Shown here: positions 29,030-42,032 of the stretch, piece after piece
Layout: the number at the start of each line of letters is the position of its first letter
Numbering within the stretch: the stretch's first letter is position 1
Origin: Onchocerca volvulus
Taxonomy: Eukaryota; Nematoda; Chromadorea; Rhabditida; Onchocercidae
Length of the DNA: 64,000 nucleotides
NCBI GenBank assembly: GCA_000499405.2
Contig: HG738139.1
Location: 6,162,616 to 6,226,615, forward strand
Reading direction: 5' to 3'
Translations under genes and position numbers: made by a program
Notes under the pieces: model-generated
Database searches by the model: none
Seen by the model: the letters and a program-made list of their open reading frames with translations, nothing else
What the model was told of the DNA's origin: nothing

Positions 29030-30123
29030 TTATAACTGAGTGAATGGGGATGGTGCATTAATGGGTTCGGGTCTCTTCAATATCGGTAAATTACGCTTGC
29101 TGGACGTTTCACTAGTATCATCTAAATTCGAAATTGTACTACTGGAGCGGTTTCGTGCGAAATCCAAATCGATCGGTGTTATTGAAATTGAACTAAAACT
29201 CTGATCATCGCTGGAATCGCAATGCTGAAGCATATGCTGCATAAAAAGTGATGTAGATGATGAAACCACATGCGAAGTACTTCCTGATATTGCATCCACA
29301 TTTTTCTCAAAATTCCTAAAACATTTTTGCAAAGTTTGGAGGAAGAAATTATTTTAAGGAAAGTTTGCGAAGAAGTTTATCAGTAATGTCTAGAATTCGT
29401 TAATATTGCAATTTGAAATGATAGTTTAATCTATGAAAATCACAAATTAATTATTCATATTGCAATATACTTCGAAAGAGGCTAGCCTATAGTCTAAAGC
29501 AAATTTTTCAACCGATGAACTCCGCTTTAACAATTGAGATGGCCACCCACTGTCCTTCTTTACTGAACCATTCCAACTCATTCTCTGAAACAGGTGATGA
29601 ACTCAAAAGCTGTACTGCTACTTTTGGATAATAAATTTTTTTCCGAAAATCATATTCCATGCTTGTTAAACATTCTCAGTTCATACGAAATAAGATAGCA
29701 GTTACTAGCTGTAGTCCCAACTAATGCATCATCATAGTAATTCAAAATTCAGTCATTGAATATTCAGGGTAATTCTCATCAATTCGATCCTATCAATTCT
29801 TTAATTCGATTCAGTATGACTCTTATCAGTTCGATCAATAATTCAGTGATGAAAACTACTACTAAAATAATCGATTCACTTGTTGATAGAAAATGCAGAA
29901 GCATATTACCCTCATTTGCGACAACAACGGAGACGGAGAATTACATTTGGTTGATTTCAATGAGTTGTCCTCTAACAACGGTTTTCGCACCTGATCCCCC
30001 TTCCTTGGACGATAAATTACGGTATTTGTTTTCTCAGATATCTCAACTGTTGGTGGAGTACCAAATAGCGTTAATTCAGTAGAATTCCGTTGAATTAGAG
30101 ATTTTCTGCTCAAAAATTTCTTG
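29030..30123 (-). CDS. Serine-rich exons, owner unresolved (alternative SLC6 tail or separate small gene)
   Basis: Three minus-strand blocks look coding. 29910-30123 has acceptor TTTTAG and donor GTAATA and includes LIQRNSTELTLFGTPPTVE and NSPSPLLSQMR. 29471-29584 has acceptor CTGTTTCAG and donor GTATAT and includes WPSQLLKRSSSVEKFALDYR. 29030-29315 has acceptor TTTTAG and ends at a TAA; it includes SSDDQSFSSISITPIDL and SSTISNLDDTSETSSKR. All are rich in serine and threonine with basic patches, as in a regulated cytoplasmic tail. They lie directly downstream of the SLC6 gene on the same strand, so a longer SLC6 splice form is possible. The first two blocks agree in phase. The third needs a phase the second does not supply, so the model is incomplete. 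Confidence 0.4.
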
Positions 30124-30272
30124 CTAAAACAAATCTAAAATTTCTTTTTAATAGTTAACTGCCATCATGATAAACCCAGAATTTATGAAAATGTAAGAAT
30201 AATTTCGAATTATTAAGAAAAATGTGATGATTATGGAAAGACTGTTATGCTCCAATAAATTCCTGTGATTAC

Positions 30273-30296
30273 AAAAAAAAAAAAAAAAAAAAAAAA
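30273..30296. repeat. Poly-A tract of 24 bases
   Basis: An uninterrupted run of 24 A on the plus strand lies between the SLC6 stop and the serine-rich exons. It is a homopolymer tract of a kind common in this window. Confidence 0.9.
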
Positions 30297-30437
30297 CCTT
30301 CTGAAATCTCTTAACTAGGACTATTTTGGTCATTAATGCAAAATATTTTTGGATGGTTATAACTGTTTTAATTCAGTTCTATTGAAGAGACTCATAAAGC
30401 TAGCAACAAAATAAATCCATTTATTTTTGCGGTAAAA

Positions 30438-33400
30438 TTAACTGTCAAATTTTATTTTTGAGAATTCCATTGGTTCAGACCTCAGTTGCTTATTGTTTTG
30501 CTGACTTTCCGCATCATTTCCATCAACGAATCGATCACATAACGTTGCAGCATTCTTTTTTGCCCATTCATTGACCATTTCCACCATTGTTTCATAACCA
30601 ACGTCATCCATTAAACTTGCATTTGGACGGCGCGAAGATGCAACACGTGAAACTGGATCAACTATTGACTAACAAAAAATTGAGAATCAGGAAAAATTTT
30701 TCCAAAACATCATTAACCTATTTTAGTAAAAGCATTCCTATCTTCCCAGTTTACTTCTTAAAATATTTCGTTAAATCTAAACGATCATTTTGAAATCCTG
30801 TAGATTTCCTGATTAGTCTACAAAATTTAGTGAAAAAAATTAAAATTGGAGCAAAGCATACCCAATAGTCGTGACTTTCGTCAGCAATGTGTTTTGGTCC
30901 TAACTCACCACCTTCATCAACATTTTTGTGTCGCCATTGACTACAGTCAAAAGCAGACAATAAAGGCTAAAAAAAAAGTTTATCGAGATCATTCTAGTGG
31001 TGATATGATCTGACGATGGTCTGATAATGCTAATCATTTCCTTTAATTCATCCCCTAATTAATAAATGTTTGACGAAAAATGAAAGCAGAAAAGTATTAT
31101 GCTAACAAGTATTTAAATAATACGAACCATACGGTTTCTCCATAATTCATACAGTATACGAAATGCTGTACAAGGAATAATAACAAGTGGACCAACTATC
31201 GTGAACCACGCAATTAATTCATAACGTAGCGGAAGTGAATAATCCTCAAAGATTACACGCTGATGGCTAAATATCGAAGTGATGAGCAGAAACTGAAAAA
31301 AAAATAGCTCTAACATTATCAGATTCGAATTAATCTTTGGACAGAGACCGCCGTTCCGTTCTCTTTTCCTCTTTATTTTCTGAAAAAAGAAAAAATACAC
31401 ATATAAACAATTTCGAAGGATTTCTTAATAATTCTTCCTAAAATTAAAATGTTTTTCCTGAAAAATTGTGCAGAAAATCTAAAAAACTGAAAAATCAAAT
31501 TCTATCCTTCGAAATCTTAATTTATATGTAGTACATTTAATAAATTATGATTATAAAATATGAATCCAAATCAGTCTACGATTCATCTATATGAATCCGC
31601 AGTTTGCTTAGTTCTCCAAAATTTCAGCACTACAATTTGTCTCATAAAGTTCTTCCTAGTTGAATCACTAACAAACACATCCATACACAATGTGTTCTTC
31701 GATCAAAAAGGGATTTCTAATCTCAAAGAATATCATCATGCAAAAATTGGAAACATATCACTATTACTGACCATCAGATCAATCTGAGTGAATACAGTAT
31801 CTATCACTGATCTTCGCTTTTGTCTTACCAAAAAAGAAAAGGAAATATTTTCATTTTCATCAATTATTTTTTTTTTTTTCATTTGCATCAATTCCGACAA
31901 AAATAATTCTGTTTTGACTTACCAGAAGAATACACGGACTACAAAGAGACCATGTCCATCGGATATATCCCCCAGTTGGCCCAAAGAAAAATTTTAATCT
32001 ACGCCATAGATTAACTTGTTTACTACTTAAGTTTTCCGATTTAAGAACTTCTTTAAGACTTGTCGACACGCGTAACATTTCACCAACATCCGTAATAAAG
32101 TTGTTTACTCCTAAATAATCACGGAGAAACTCGCTAATTAACAAGTGAAAATCAGCATAGATCATTTTCAGTAGATGAGCGAATCAAATTTGACTAACAC
32201 AATATTACGGCACTAACAATATATTTTCACATGCGTATCTTGTCAATAACAAACAGTGATTTGAATCAATGGAATGAATAACGCAAGAAAACGTTTAGAG
32301 CGAAAAGCAATTAAATGGAAATCTCTTTTTTTAGAAACAATAAATTACCATAGATATAACAGATAAATGTAATTTGTAATAAACTAAGCGAAAATGAGTT
32401 CCAGTTTGCGTTCATATTTTCAATAGAGTTGAAGAGAAATATGCCGTCCTAAATAAATTTCGTTCAAAAGATTAATTTTTATGAAAGTTAATAAAAATGT
32501 ATTGTCGGAGAGTCACAAATACTTGCTCCAACGATTCCTTTTTATTCTTTTTGAAATTATGAAAATCTTTGCTTATATTTGAAATAGCCATATGTGCCAT
32601 TAGAAGTAAACATTTCATGAATTCGTATCCAAACAATATATAAATTCAAATTATACCCTGGTGGTGAGAGGAAGTCCACAGATAAAGCACATTATACAAA
32701 GACAAGCCATCAGGCGGGTTTCTGTTCGTTTATCCGTTTTGTTGAATCTATTTATAATTGATGAAACAATCATTTCAATCCTAGAATAAAAAAATCATCG
32801 AAACGCTATAGAAATCTCTGAATGAAGATGAATTTATGTCTTCCTTAGGCTTTGTTCATCATTCCTCAAAAATAATTCCTGAATTTTCACAGTTCCCACT
32901 CAAGATACCGCACGTAATAATTTTTTTTTCAAAAAATAAATTATTAACTACATTGGATATTTGCGAATTGTCAAAAGTTATTCCGTTATTTTATGTGAGA
33001 TCACGCAATTAATCTATCAGGCCAGAATGTACTAATAATGTTATCGCCATTTTCAGATCACAAAAGCTCAAGTTTGGATTTTTCATGTTCTTTACTGGAT
33101 TTGAAAATTATCAAAAGTACCATGCAAATTGCGCATCAATGGAGGAAAGAATGAGCATAGAAAAGAAAAGAATGGCGCAAAGTGATCCCATCATATCCAT
33201 AAATGTAGTAACGCCAGGATATATCGTAAATGCTATGTACAAAGGGTCACGTTCTGCAAAAAATATCAGTTAAAATTAAGAGACTCCTGGAAACTCTGTT
33301 ATTTTGAAATCATTCTTTCGCACTAAAAACCATTATGTACGTTATTAAGACTTACTCAGGATGTCATCAATTGGTCGCTGTTGGCTTTGAGCAATGAAAC

Positions 33401-36400
33401 CAGTAAATGAAAATATGACCATTCCAGCAAGAATACTCGTAAACGCATTACTAAAACTAACAACAAAGATTTACGCAGAATTTTATCAACTTGTCAATTT
33501 GACAACGTAATGCATCCGGAATGCGGCGATGGAACGGAGAAAGTCTGGCGAAAACGTATCTGAACGAAAAAAAGATGCACAGTAATGCAACAGAATAGTT
33601 GCAATGAAGTTTTAGATTATGCTTAATTGTTTTCAATCTTATCCTACTTTTATCAAGCCATACGATAACATCAGGCCTTACTAATACATGTAAGCATACA
33701 TCAGAACAACCGCTATGGCATCACGATAAATATTATTTCGATATCTGCTGAAACTAGCCATGGATATGAGAGGGCCTGCATCGATACCTAACGAATAAAA
33801 TACTTGTTCGGCAGCTGCTTTCCACATCTTCAATAAATGCTTAAATCTTCATCCTTCCTTTAATTAAATTTAAAAGGCCATAAATAAACCTTTGCTCACT
33901 AGCCACGACATAATATCAAATCTTACTGAAACATGAAACATATTTCTGATAGTTTTTAAAAATGAATACGGATCAGCTAATCATAATTTATCTGAACTAT
34001 TGATAGCATAACAATAAAACAAAATAGTTGGATTGTTAATACTTTGAATCTCTTCAAGGAAGATATATTGCAAGCAATCTTGCTATCAGACGCATTTTAT
34101 CAGACAATTAGGCAAGCATGGGAAGAGTGATAACCAATTAACTTATCTATTTGCATGCATTTGACAAAATCACGAACCGGTATTGACCAAATTTTTCCGA
34201 CTTCAGGCTTGAAAAGAAACATGAGACCTTGAGTTGCACCAGGCAATGACATACCACACAAAAGAAGTATTCCTAGCTAAAAAAAATCTTTTAACAACAT
34301 AATTTTTTATTTTATTATGTTTATTATTATTTCTTATGTTTATAATGAGTTTTTAAAATTTTTTGGATTAGAATTGTCGATAATTTTTTAAAGTGTTTTT
34401 ATAAGCATTAGTTTTTTTTTTTTTTTTTTTGAAGATTGTATTGTTGCTTGGATCCGGTTTTTTGTTGGCTTTTATTTTATTTATTTATTTATTTATTTTT
34501 TTTTTGTTGTTAATTATGCCTCTGATGTCTTTGGATGCTAGTTATTTCTCTTGTATTTCTATGATCAAACACAGAAATTAAGATGACGGAATTCATTACC
34601 AACAAACAGGGTAAAGTTGACGTAATTGAAACAGCCCAACCGATCGAACCAATTCCATTAAAAACTCCTAGGAATACGAGAATCCATGCAAATGCTAGAG
34701 AAATTGCCAAGTGACTTTGTATAGGACCAAGAGTCGAATAAACAACATTCTCATTAGCCATAGAAAGATCAGTGCTCGGAAATGTAGCATTCAACAGTGC
34801 CATTGTCACATTTGTCATTGTGAACTGACTATTAGGATTTATCGCAACACGATTTAATACTTCGTAGCTGAAAATAAATTTTAATTAAGAATGTTAAAAA
34901 TAAATGATAACGAATCAAGCAATATTATTAGTGTTCTTTTAGATAACTTACTGAAAATAAGCCTCAGGAGAAGAAACTGCATGAGGTTGCAAGAAGCATT
35001 CTGCTGGCCCATTCAGCAAGCAGCAAGGTGTATTTTTTGGCCATTCTGGAACAAATTCACAGAAGTAATAATAATTTGACAGCAACCAGAAAAGGAGAAA
35101 AGTGAATAAGTTGCAAATTAAATAAGCATTTTGAAAATGTAAAGTAAATAAAAATTCAAAATTTATGACAAAAAATAAAAAAAAAAAGGAAAGATGGAGA
35201 AAAATCAACCAGAAGAAACATAAAAATAACCAGGATTGCATTGACTCCACGGCAAATCTCCAACAAAAAACCCTTTCAACGAAAACCAAAAATAATAGAT
35301 CGACCAAGCAACAATGATATTATAATAAATCGAAACTGGTAGGGCAAGAAGGACTAAGGTCCATCCGATACCTACAAACAAGGCAGTGAGTATCAAATGA
35401 TATTATTAATAGCTTCAGTTTGGGTGAAGATTCACTGGAAGCAAGGAAATTTTTGATGCCACAAAGATTTCTACCTGTAGCAATAGGCATTAATTTCCGA
35501 AAAGCACCGCTAGCAGTAAGACCCGAATATTGTCCAATGCAAAGATGCATGAATACAATCGGCAATCCAAAAAGTACCAAGCAAATAAAATATGGTATCA
35601 GAAATACGCCTAAAAGCATAGTAAACTGATTAAAATAATAATATTGCATTTTTACCTAAATATTTTTCGTACAAAGATTTGTAGACCAAGTAAATATTGC
35701 CATAAATGATACCTAAGCTTCCTTGATATAACAATCAATTGAAATGAATATTATGACTTTGTACAACGCGAGATAGATGTTACATTCCGCCAAAAACATG
35801 CAGATTCGTTAAAATGATCTCAGAATTAAAAATGAATCGTAAAATGATCTTGGAAATGGAAAATTTATAATGAGAATGAAATGAAGAAGAGGATGAAACT
35901 CAAACTCACCTCCATACTGATAAGTAACTGAAGAAAATTTCAATATATTTCCAATACCAACCGTAAACCCCACGATGGATAAGAAGAATTCAACCTAAAA
36001 TCGTTTAACTGTTTGATGAAACATAAATATTGTTATACTTTCTACAGAAAATATAATTTTCATCTCTTTTCTTACTTTTTTTGCAATAAATTTTATGAAT
36101 TTTAGAAATAATCAATGATCATTTTCCATATCTATTATCTGTATCCTTATTTAAAACACTGTCTCAAGTAAATTAGCATCTTTATTACTCATTATTTTTT
36201 AATAAAACTCAAATTGCAGATTATCCGCTTCCATCATGATGACATCGGATACATCAAAACGATTAAGAAGTATGAATTTAACTAATCTGAGACAGATACA
36301 GCAAGAATGAAATATGTTCAAGGAGATCAATCCAAATTTTAAAATGTCGAACTTGAAATGATTATTTCGAAAAAGTTTAAAACAATGCAAAATTCTAAAT

Positions 36401-37831
36401 CTCTATCGCAATAATATTTATCAAAAAGTTAAGAAATGCCGAAAAATCGTAGCACCTGAGTTTTCCATAAGTCTCGCACATTATCATCGCCTTTATTTTT
36501 GGTTTCTGTATCGTGACAAAAACAGAACAGTCCTAACCGGTTTCTTGAAGAAACATCTGAAGCATCAGCCGACATGTTAATCGTCGGGTGTTTGTCCTCA
36601 TCATGTACGGCTTCTTCGTCCGCAAATATTGCAAAACGCATTGTGGTGGTCTTCAAAATTTCCAAAATTTGTTCAAATTATATTTGAAGTGATTTTGATT
36701 AAAATATAAAAATAAATAAGTATGAGAAGATACGGTTAGAAACAACCCTGGAAACTTGAATCCACAGCTGATGATTTTCATATAATAATTGAATTTCAAT
36801 TTTGAAGAAAGAAACTTACACTTTTCTCAGGTATCACTTTATTTGTGCTTTGCCAACTTTCTCGCGTGTTTTTAAGAATATTTAAATTATGTTTGAAGTA
36901 AGATGTAATATGCACGGCATCGGGCATAGCTGTAGTTATCAAACGATCTGTTTCATCCAATATTGACATGGCCTGTATCTGCAACTTAGCTGCTTCCATC
37001 GGTTTTGTGTTGGCCAATGCTCGTAGTTTGATTATAATATCGTCCATTTCCTAAAATATCAACATATCTGATTTTTCCAAATACTTTAATTAATTAATTA
37101 TTACTCTATAATAGGGATTAAACCGTATTACTTTTATACAGCATCTATTGAAAATTACTGTCAATTCACTCCAAACCGTTGCTGGAATCGTCATCAATTG
37201 GATTTTTGAACAGCTCATACGAAATGATATATTAGTTTGGTCTATTTTTGAATAGTCATGTCCTTATTCTGTAAACGGTATATTGAGGAAACCGTACTTC
37301 ATCTACTATAATTGAATCTTGCTAATTTCAAAAGATCGATATGGCAGAATATGATGGCGACATAACTGGAAGAACTGGATCCACTTTTCATGTATATTTG
37401 AATTTACAATAATATCATATTACACTAAGTGGGGACTGTTAAGCTATTTCTATCATAAATTCAACTCAATTTTATTTTTTTATGATTCATTTTCATCCAC
37501 TTTAATTAATATAAACGTCCCTATTCTCATATTGATACACTTGTTCCCGATGACATTCACTTACAGTATTTGCAGTAATTTAGAGTGACTAATTCATCTC
37601 CAGTATTGCAGTGTTTCAGTCGTTAATGTTAGCTGGTTGTCGATTTCTCATCAAAATAGCTCTCCAGGTTTTCAGAAAAACCGAAAAACTAACAGTTTGC
37701 ATACACACCTTAGTACGATCTTCCACTTGTGCATACTTTTTATGACCACTATTTCGTCGCGCAGTTTCTTCAATTTGATTGCGTAGTGCAACTTCCCAAT
37801 TATTATTATTAGCAGCTAATGAATAATGCAT
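30438..37831 (-). CDS. Divergent SLC6 (sodium/neurotransmitter symporter family) transporter
   Basis: Eighteen exons join in frame to 879 residues: 37709-37831, 36820-37050, 36456-36650, 35910-35994, 35475-35609, 35231-35371, 34952-35045, 34600-34867, 34178-34276, 33700-33827, 33356-33450, 33121-33253, 32657-32780, 32349-32448, 31923-32110, 31128-31292, 30862-30966, 30438-30668. TM1 is EFFLSIVGFTVGIGNILKF, followed by YQYGGVFLIPYF. TM3 is followed by LPWSQCNPEWPKNTPCC, the family's extracellular disulfide motif. TM6 has EQVFYSLGIDAG, TM8 has FFSMLILSSIDAQFAW, and TM10 ends YIYGVNNFITDVGEML. EL2 carries NVT and NAT glycosylation sites. Oddities: about 180 residues before TM1, an insertion after TM10, and altered ion/substrate-site residues. 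Translation could also start at the Met in exon 3. A TCTTCTAG acceptor lies at 37849-37856. AATAAA is at 30420-30425 (minus). The substrate is unknown. A link to nematode-specific atypical SNF proteins is only a guess. Confidence 0.9.
34471..34505. repeat. (TTTA)n simple repeat in an SLC6 intron
   Basis: Repeated TTTA units run into a poly-T tract within the intron between the exons 34600-34867 and 34178-34276. It is low-complexity sequence. Confidence 0.8.
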
Positions 37832-38778
37832 AATACCTCATTAAATAGCTAGAAGATAGAAAGCAATACACAACGTTAGGGTTTATATCATCATACAGTT
37901 CTCATCAGCACTTCTCCGATGTTGACCTTTTCCCGAAACCTGTTTTTCACATTTAGACCACTTCAGCATTCTCTTTCACTTCATGCAGTTACGTGTGCAG
38001 TTACTTCATGCAGTTAAACATGTAGCTGTATTAAATAATATTTGCACTCAGGGCTATCTTCACTTATTAAATTCATCCTCACTCAAAAGTCAATCAATTA
38101 TATAAGCTATCGGATAAGGTCGATTAGAAGAGCTTTTACTGCATGAACACATTTATTTTTATATTCTTCATATGCAAAACAATTTACTATTGACTTTGAA
38201 ATGCCAATTTCAAGGGCTTGCAGGTTTTTCTCTAGTGACTTAGAAATGATATGTGCTTTGTACAATTCTTAAGATACTATCAACCTTGTTAACCATACAA
38301 TTCAAAATACAGGAGTGGAAATATTAGAAAATTGGAACTGTTACTGTAAACAATAGCGAATTTTGAAATATGTGTGTAATCCCTGTATTATTTTAAATAT
38401 TTCTAAAAATAGAAAAGCTCGAACTCTGAAATTTTCGAACTTTCAATACAGAATCGATCTAACAGAGAACTTATCTACAGATAATTTCTCTACCATTACA
38501 TTTTGTGTATTAAAAAGGTGACTAAGAAGATGGATTACTTATATGTGTATAATAAATCTAGTAAATATATTGTTGTGTATATATAACAAATTTAACATGA
38601 AAGTTTTTGAAAAGCACCAATTATAATAATTAAAGTCAAGTTTCATATTATTTTCAAACAGCACAGAAAAAAAAATAAGAAATTTAATCTCAATCAAAAC
38701 AATATTAATCTATCAATCGAATAATTCACAAAAGTGCTAACATAAGACTTCCATATAACTCAACAAATGAAATTCTAC
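37832..38778. other. Intergenic region between SLC6 and WDR4 genes
   Basis: Both neighbours are on the minus strand with WDR4 upstream, about 950 bases apart. That is rather far for a nematode operon. Apart from the trans-splice-like acceptor next to the SLC6 start, I see nothing in it. Confidence 0.5.
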
Positions 38779-41092
38779 TTATTGATCACCTGATAATTTT
38801 CGCCTTTTTCTTTTGATACGCTCTATTTTGCGCTGCTTATAATCTTCAACATTATTAAATCCGATTTTTTTTTCCAATGGTAATAAAGTCTCTTTAACTG
38901 AACCCAAGCAATTTATAATATATTCATTGATATCATCAACTGACTCGAGGTAGCTCCCACCCACTCTTCCGAAAACAACTGCTGATCTATAAAGTAAGAA
39001 AATCAAATATATTTCTCGAAAAATAAATGAAAGGAAAAGAAAGAACAAAAAATGTTTCTTAAACCATAAGATGTTCATTGTGAAAGAATACCTTGTAATA
39101 CCAAAGACGAAAATCCCATTGTCTTCTATAGTGATGTCGATAATAAAATTCGAACAAGTCAAATACTCAATTTCAAAATTATTGCTTTCTTGCATGAAGG
39201 TAACAATTTGTGCTGTTTTGCAGTGTTCGAAAATCACTACCAATTTTATGACCTGTAAATAACCATATTGCTTATTGAAATCTAGAAGTAAACTCTAAAA
39301 CTTAATAATAATTTAATGCAATACGAATTTCCCTAGAAGCATTCAGAATAACAATAATAATCTACGACACATTGAGATAAGAAGGCAAACCTCGTAGTTT
39401 AATATAAGAAAATGTATTATGTATTATGTCGGAGTATGCAAAACACTTTCTGGAAAGCAAAGGTTTTTTTTCTGTTCGGAAAGGTTTTTTCTCATAAATT
39501 TTCTGCGCAATCTATCATTTTTTGCGGAGAAAAATATTAGCTTAAGACTCAAATTAAGATAAAAATACCTTCGAAGAGGAATTCGGAAATATCTTACAAC
39601 GCCGAATCGCCTTTTTCTCGAGGCAGTCACATTGGGCAATTTGTTTTCCATCTTCCATGTCCCAAACTCTTAGAGTACCATCACCACCTATAAATTTTTT
39701 ACCTGAACGAATATTCAAATTGGTAATTTAAGCAAATCTAATATTTCAAAATAACGACTATCACATCCAATTTCACAATACTAATATAAGCTAGTAATTT
39801 ACCTGAAGAGAAAAGCAAAGTGCCTTTTGACTGGACTGAATTTACATATGAACTGTGGCCCAAACAAAATCGATGTATGACATAACATTCAGGATAACGT
39901 GAAATACGAATTTTCTCGTCACGGTCGACGCTTATTAAAAATTTTTGATCACTTGATATGTCAATGTCCAGGACCATCGATATATGACCCAGCAAAAGTT
40001 CTCCTTCAGAATTTTCTTCATCTGAAAACTGAATGAAACAATCATAGAAGAAGAATTAACAACGACATAATGGTTCTACATAATTATGAAATGTTTAAAA
40101 AACATTACTTCAGAATTTGACTTAAAATTAGAAGATAAAGATACAAGAGTTTTCCAAAAATTTTAAAATTGCATATGAACGCCTAACTACCATCAGCTAA
40201 TCCACTGCTATTGCTTCTTTTTGAATTTTTCTCGTCCAAGTTGTAACGGCGAACATTACCAGATCGATCGGATAAAATTACGAACTTTTTGGAAATTTCG
40301 AAAATCACAGCTGTTGGTGCCTTTGGCAGTTGGAGCGGTGGACGTATTTCGATCCAATCATTAAGAACATTGTATAAAAAACATTGTTTTGATGTAGTAG
40401 CAACAGCAAATAACGTACCATCCACACTCAGTGCACTTGTTAGAATCTAAAAATGTTTGAAAGTTGGGAATATACTACGCTTTGATTCTGATGTTTTTAA
40501 TTCTGGTTTGTTCAATTTTCATTCCTCACTACTTCTCACTACATATTTCTATCAATAATTTTGTGTGTTTCAAATGAGTATATTTGTTTCAAATCAAAGA
40601 TTGGAAATCCAAGCAATGATGTCTTAAAAAAAATAAGAATCCAACAAATACTCTTCTTTTTATGTTTCTGCTATTTTTTCTCGCTCGTTTTCGCTGTCAT
40701 CTCATTAATAATTCAAAAATAAGTATTCAAATGATGAAGTACGAAGTCCCTAAACCGAAATGATAGTTACGCAAGTATCATATTCTATATATACAAAATG
40801 AAAAGAATGGCAGAAATAATGGGAGATGAGTTAGATCAATAATACTATAAAGTATAGTTACTATCTACAGTCAACTGTTTCACTATTTATAACAGACCAA
40901 GAAATAAACAAGCAGATCATTAACCTGATCATCCTCCTTTTGGATTGTGGATGGTGCATTCTTGAATGGCACTAAGATATCCCGGCAGAGTTTCAACTTC
41001 GAAGAGTTTTTGTCGATTGTGAAAGTAAATTCGAAAATATTCTTCCCCGCAGCAATATATAATTTGTTATTGTGACAGTGAATTTGTGCCAT
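38779..41092 (-). CDS. WDR4: WDR4/TRM82, non-catalytic subunit of tRNA (guanine-N7) methyltransferase
   Basis: Six exons (40925-41092, 40191-40446, 40021 down to 39803, 39687 down to 39569, 39252 down to 39092, 38986 down to 38779) join perfectly in phase to 376 residues, a usual length for the family. The protein is a WD-repeat propeller that holds the METTL1/TRM8 methyltransferase to make m7G46 in the variable loop of tRNAs. Diagnostic features are LLLGHISMVLDIDIS, then SVDRDEKIRISRYPE and FCLGHSSYVNSV, then the WD repeat SSGGDGTLRVWDMEDGKQ. A lysine/arginine-rich C-terminus (RKIERIKRKRRKL) could contact tRNA. The TTTTAG acceptor at 41109-41114 (minus) lies 17 bases upstream of the ATG. The gene is divergent from the small membrane-protein gene at 42033. 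Its METTL1-type partner is not in the window. Confidence 0.93.
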
Positions 41093-42032
41093 TTCTTGCA
41101 GATGTAGTCTAAAACATAAAGGATTGTTTTAAAATAATACAAATACTCATCCCATCCAAATAGTAAAACTCTTCTGTTAATTCAAACGTTGCTCGATATT
41201 TTTGGTATAAATATTCAAATGAGATGGACTTATTAAAATATGATAATTCTGAACACCTCCAAATTAACTCCAATAATTCTCAAATTAACGAATCACAAAC
41301 CTTCCATCCGCTTTAAGATTACACTTGGCCGAAGTAATTTAACTCGAATGTCAAAAGCTCTCTAGCTATCTAGCCTCCGACCCACTTGAAATCTTCTCCG
41401 CTACAACCATTTTATTAAATCCGAGAAACACAATGTATTTGAAGGAAATATATTAGTGCAGGTAATTATTGTTATTCTAGAGACAATAGAAACGTACGAT
41501 ACAGCGAAATAACAGAGAATATAGGCAGTTATAATGGATATGATGGTAGATGAGTTGTTTGAACTGAAGAAATATTAGGTATTGAAATAGTTTGCGAGGC
41601 AGTACGGTTTCAGATATTGAGAAGACTTAAGAATAGTGTGAATTAAGAGATTGAGAAGAAAATGAAATATTAATGTTGCACTTATAATGGAAGTGAGAGA
41701 ATAAGTAAACGATAGTTCGGATAACAGCATGGAACATTCCGTGACATTTCCTTTTTGCATATTTTTCAATATCCATCCATCAACGATGTATTTGTATTTA
41801 GCTATAAGAATTCATGAATGGACATTGACCACTATGATCATTAGAGGGCGAATGGTAGAGAATATCGTTGATAAGAGTTGATCGATTTCTTATTATAACT
41901 TGCGATTTAAGTTTCAAGGCAAACGATTCGAGAATAGCAAATGGCAGAGCAATGAGCGTAGAAAACGCTGCCGTGGAAGATTAGATTAATTTAGTTACAC
42001 TAATGAATAAAATTTTAGAGTGTTATATTACA
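41093..42032. promoter_or_regulatory. Divergent intergenic region between WDR4 and the small membrane-protein gene
   Basis: About 940 bases between two outward-facing starts must hold both promoters. Trans-splice-like acceptors sit at both edges (41109-41114 minus; AATTTTAG ending at 42018 plus). No defined promoter element was recognised. Confidence 0.45.

Noticed and set aside
32111..32165. Extension of the SLC6 exon upstream to an in-frame ATG (IYADFHLLISEFLRD)
   Set aside because: The TTATTTAG acceptor at 32111-32118 (minus) gives YIYGVNNFITDVGEML, which matches the family. The extension would disrupt TM10.
33085..33273. Plus-strand frame of 62 codons
   Set aside because: It is the antisense shadow of the SLC6 TM8 exon.
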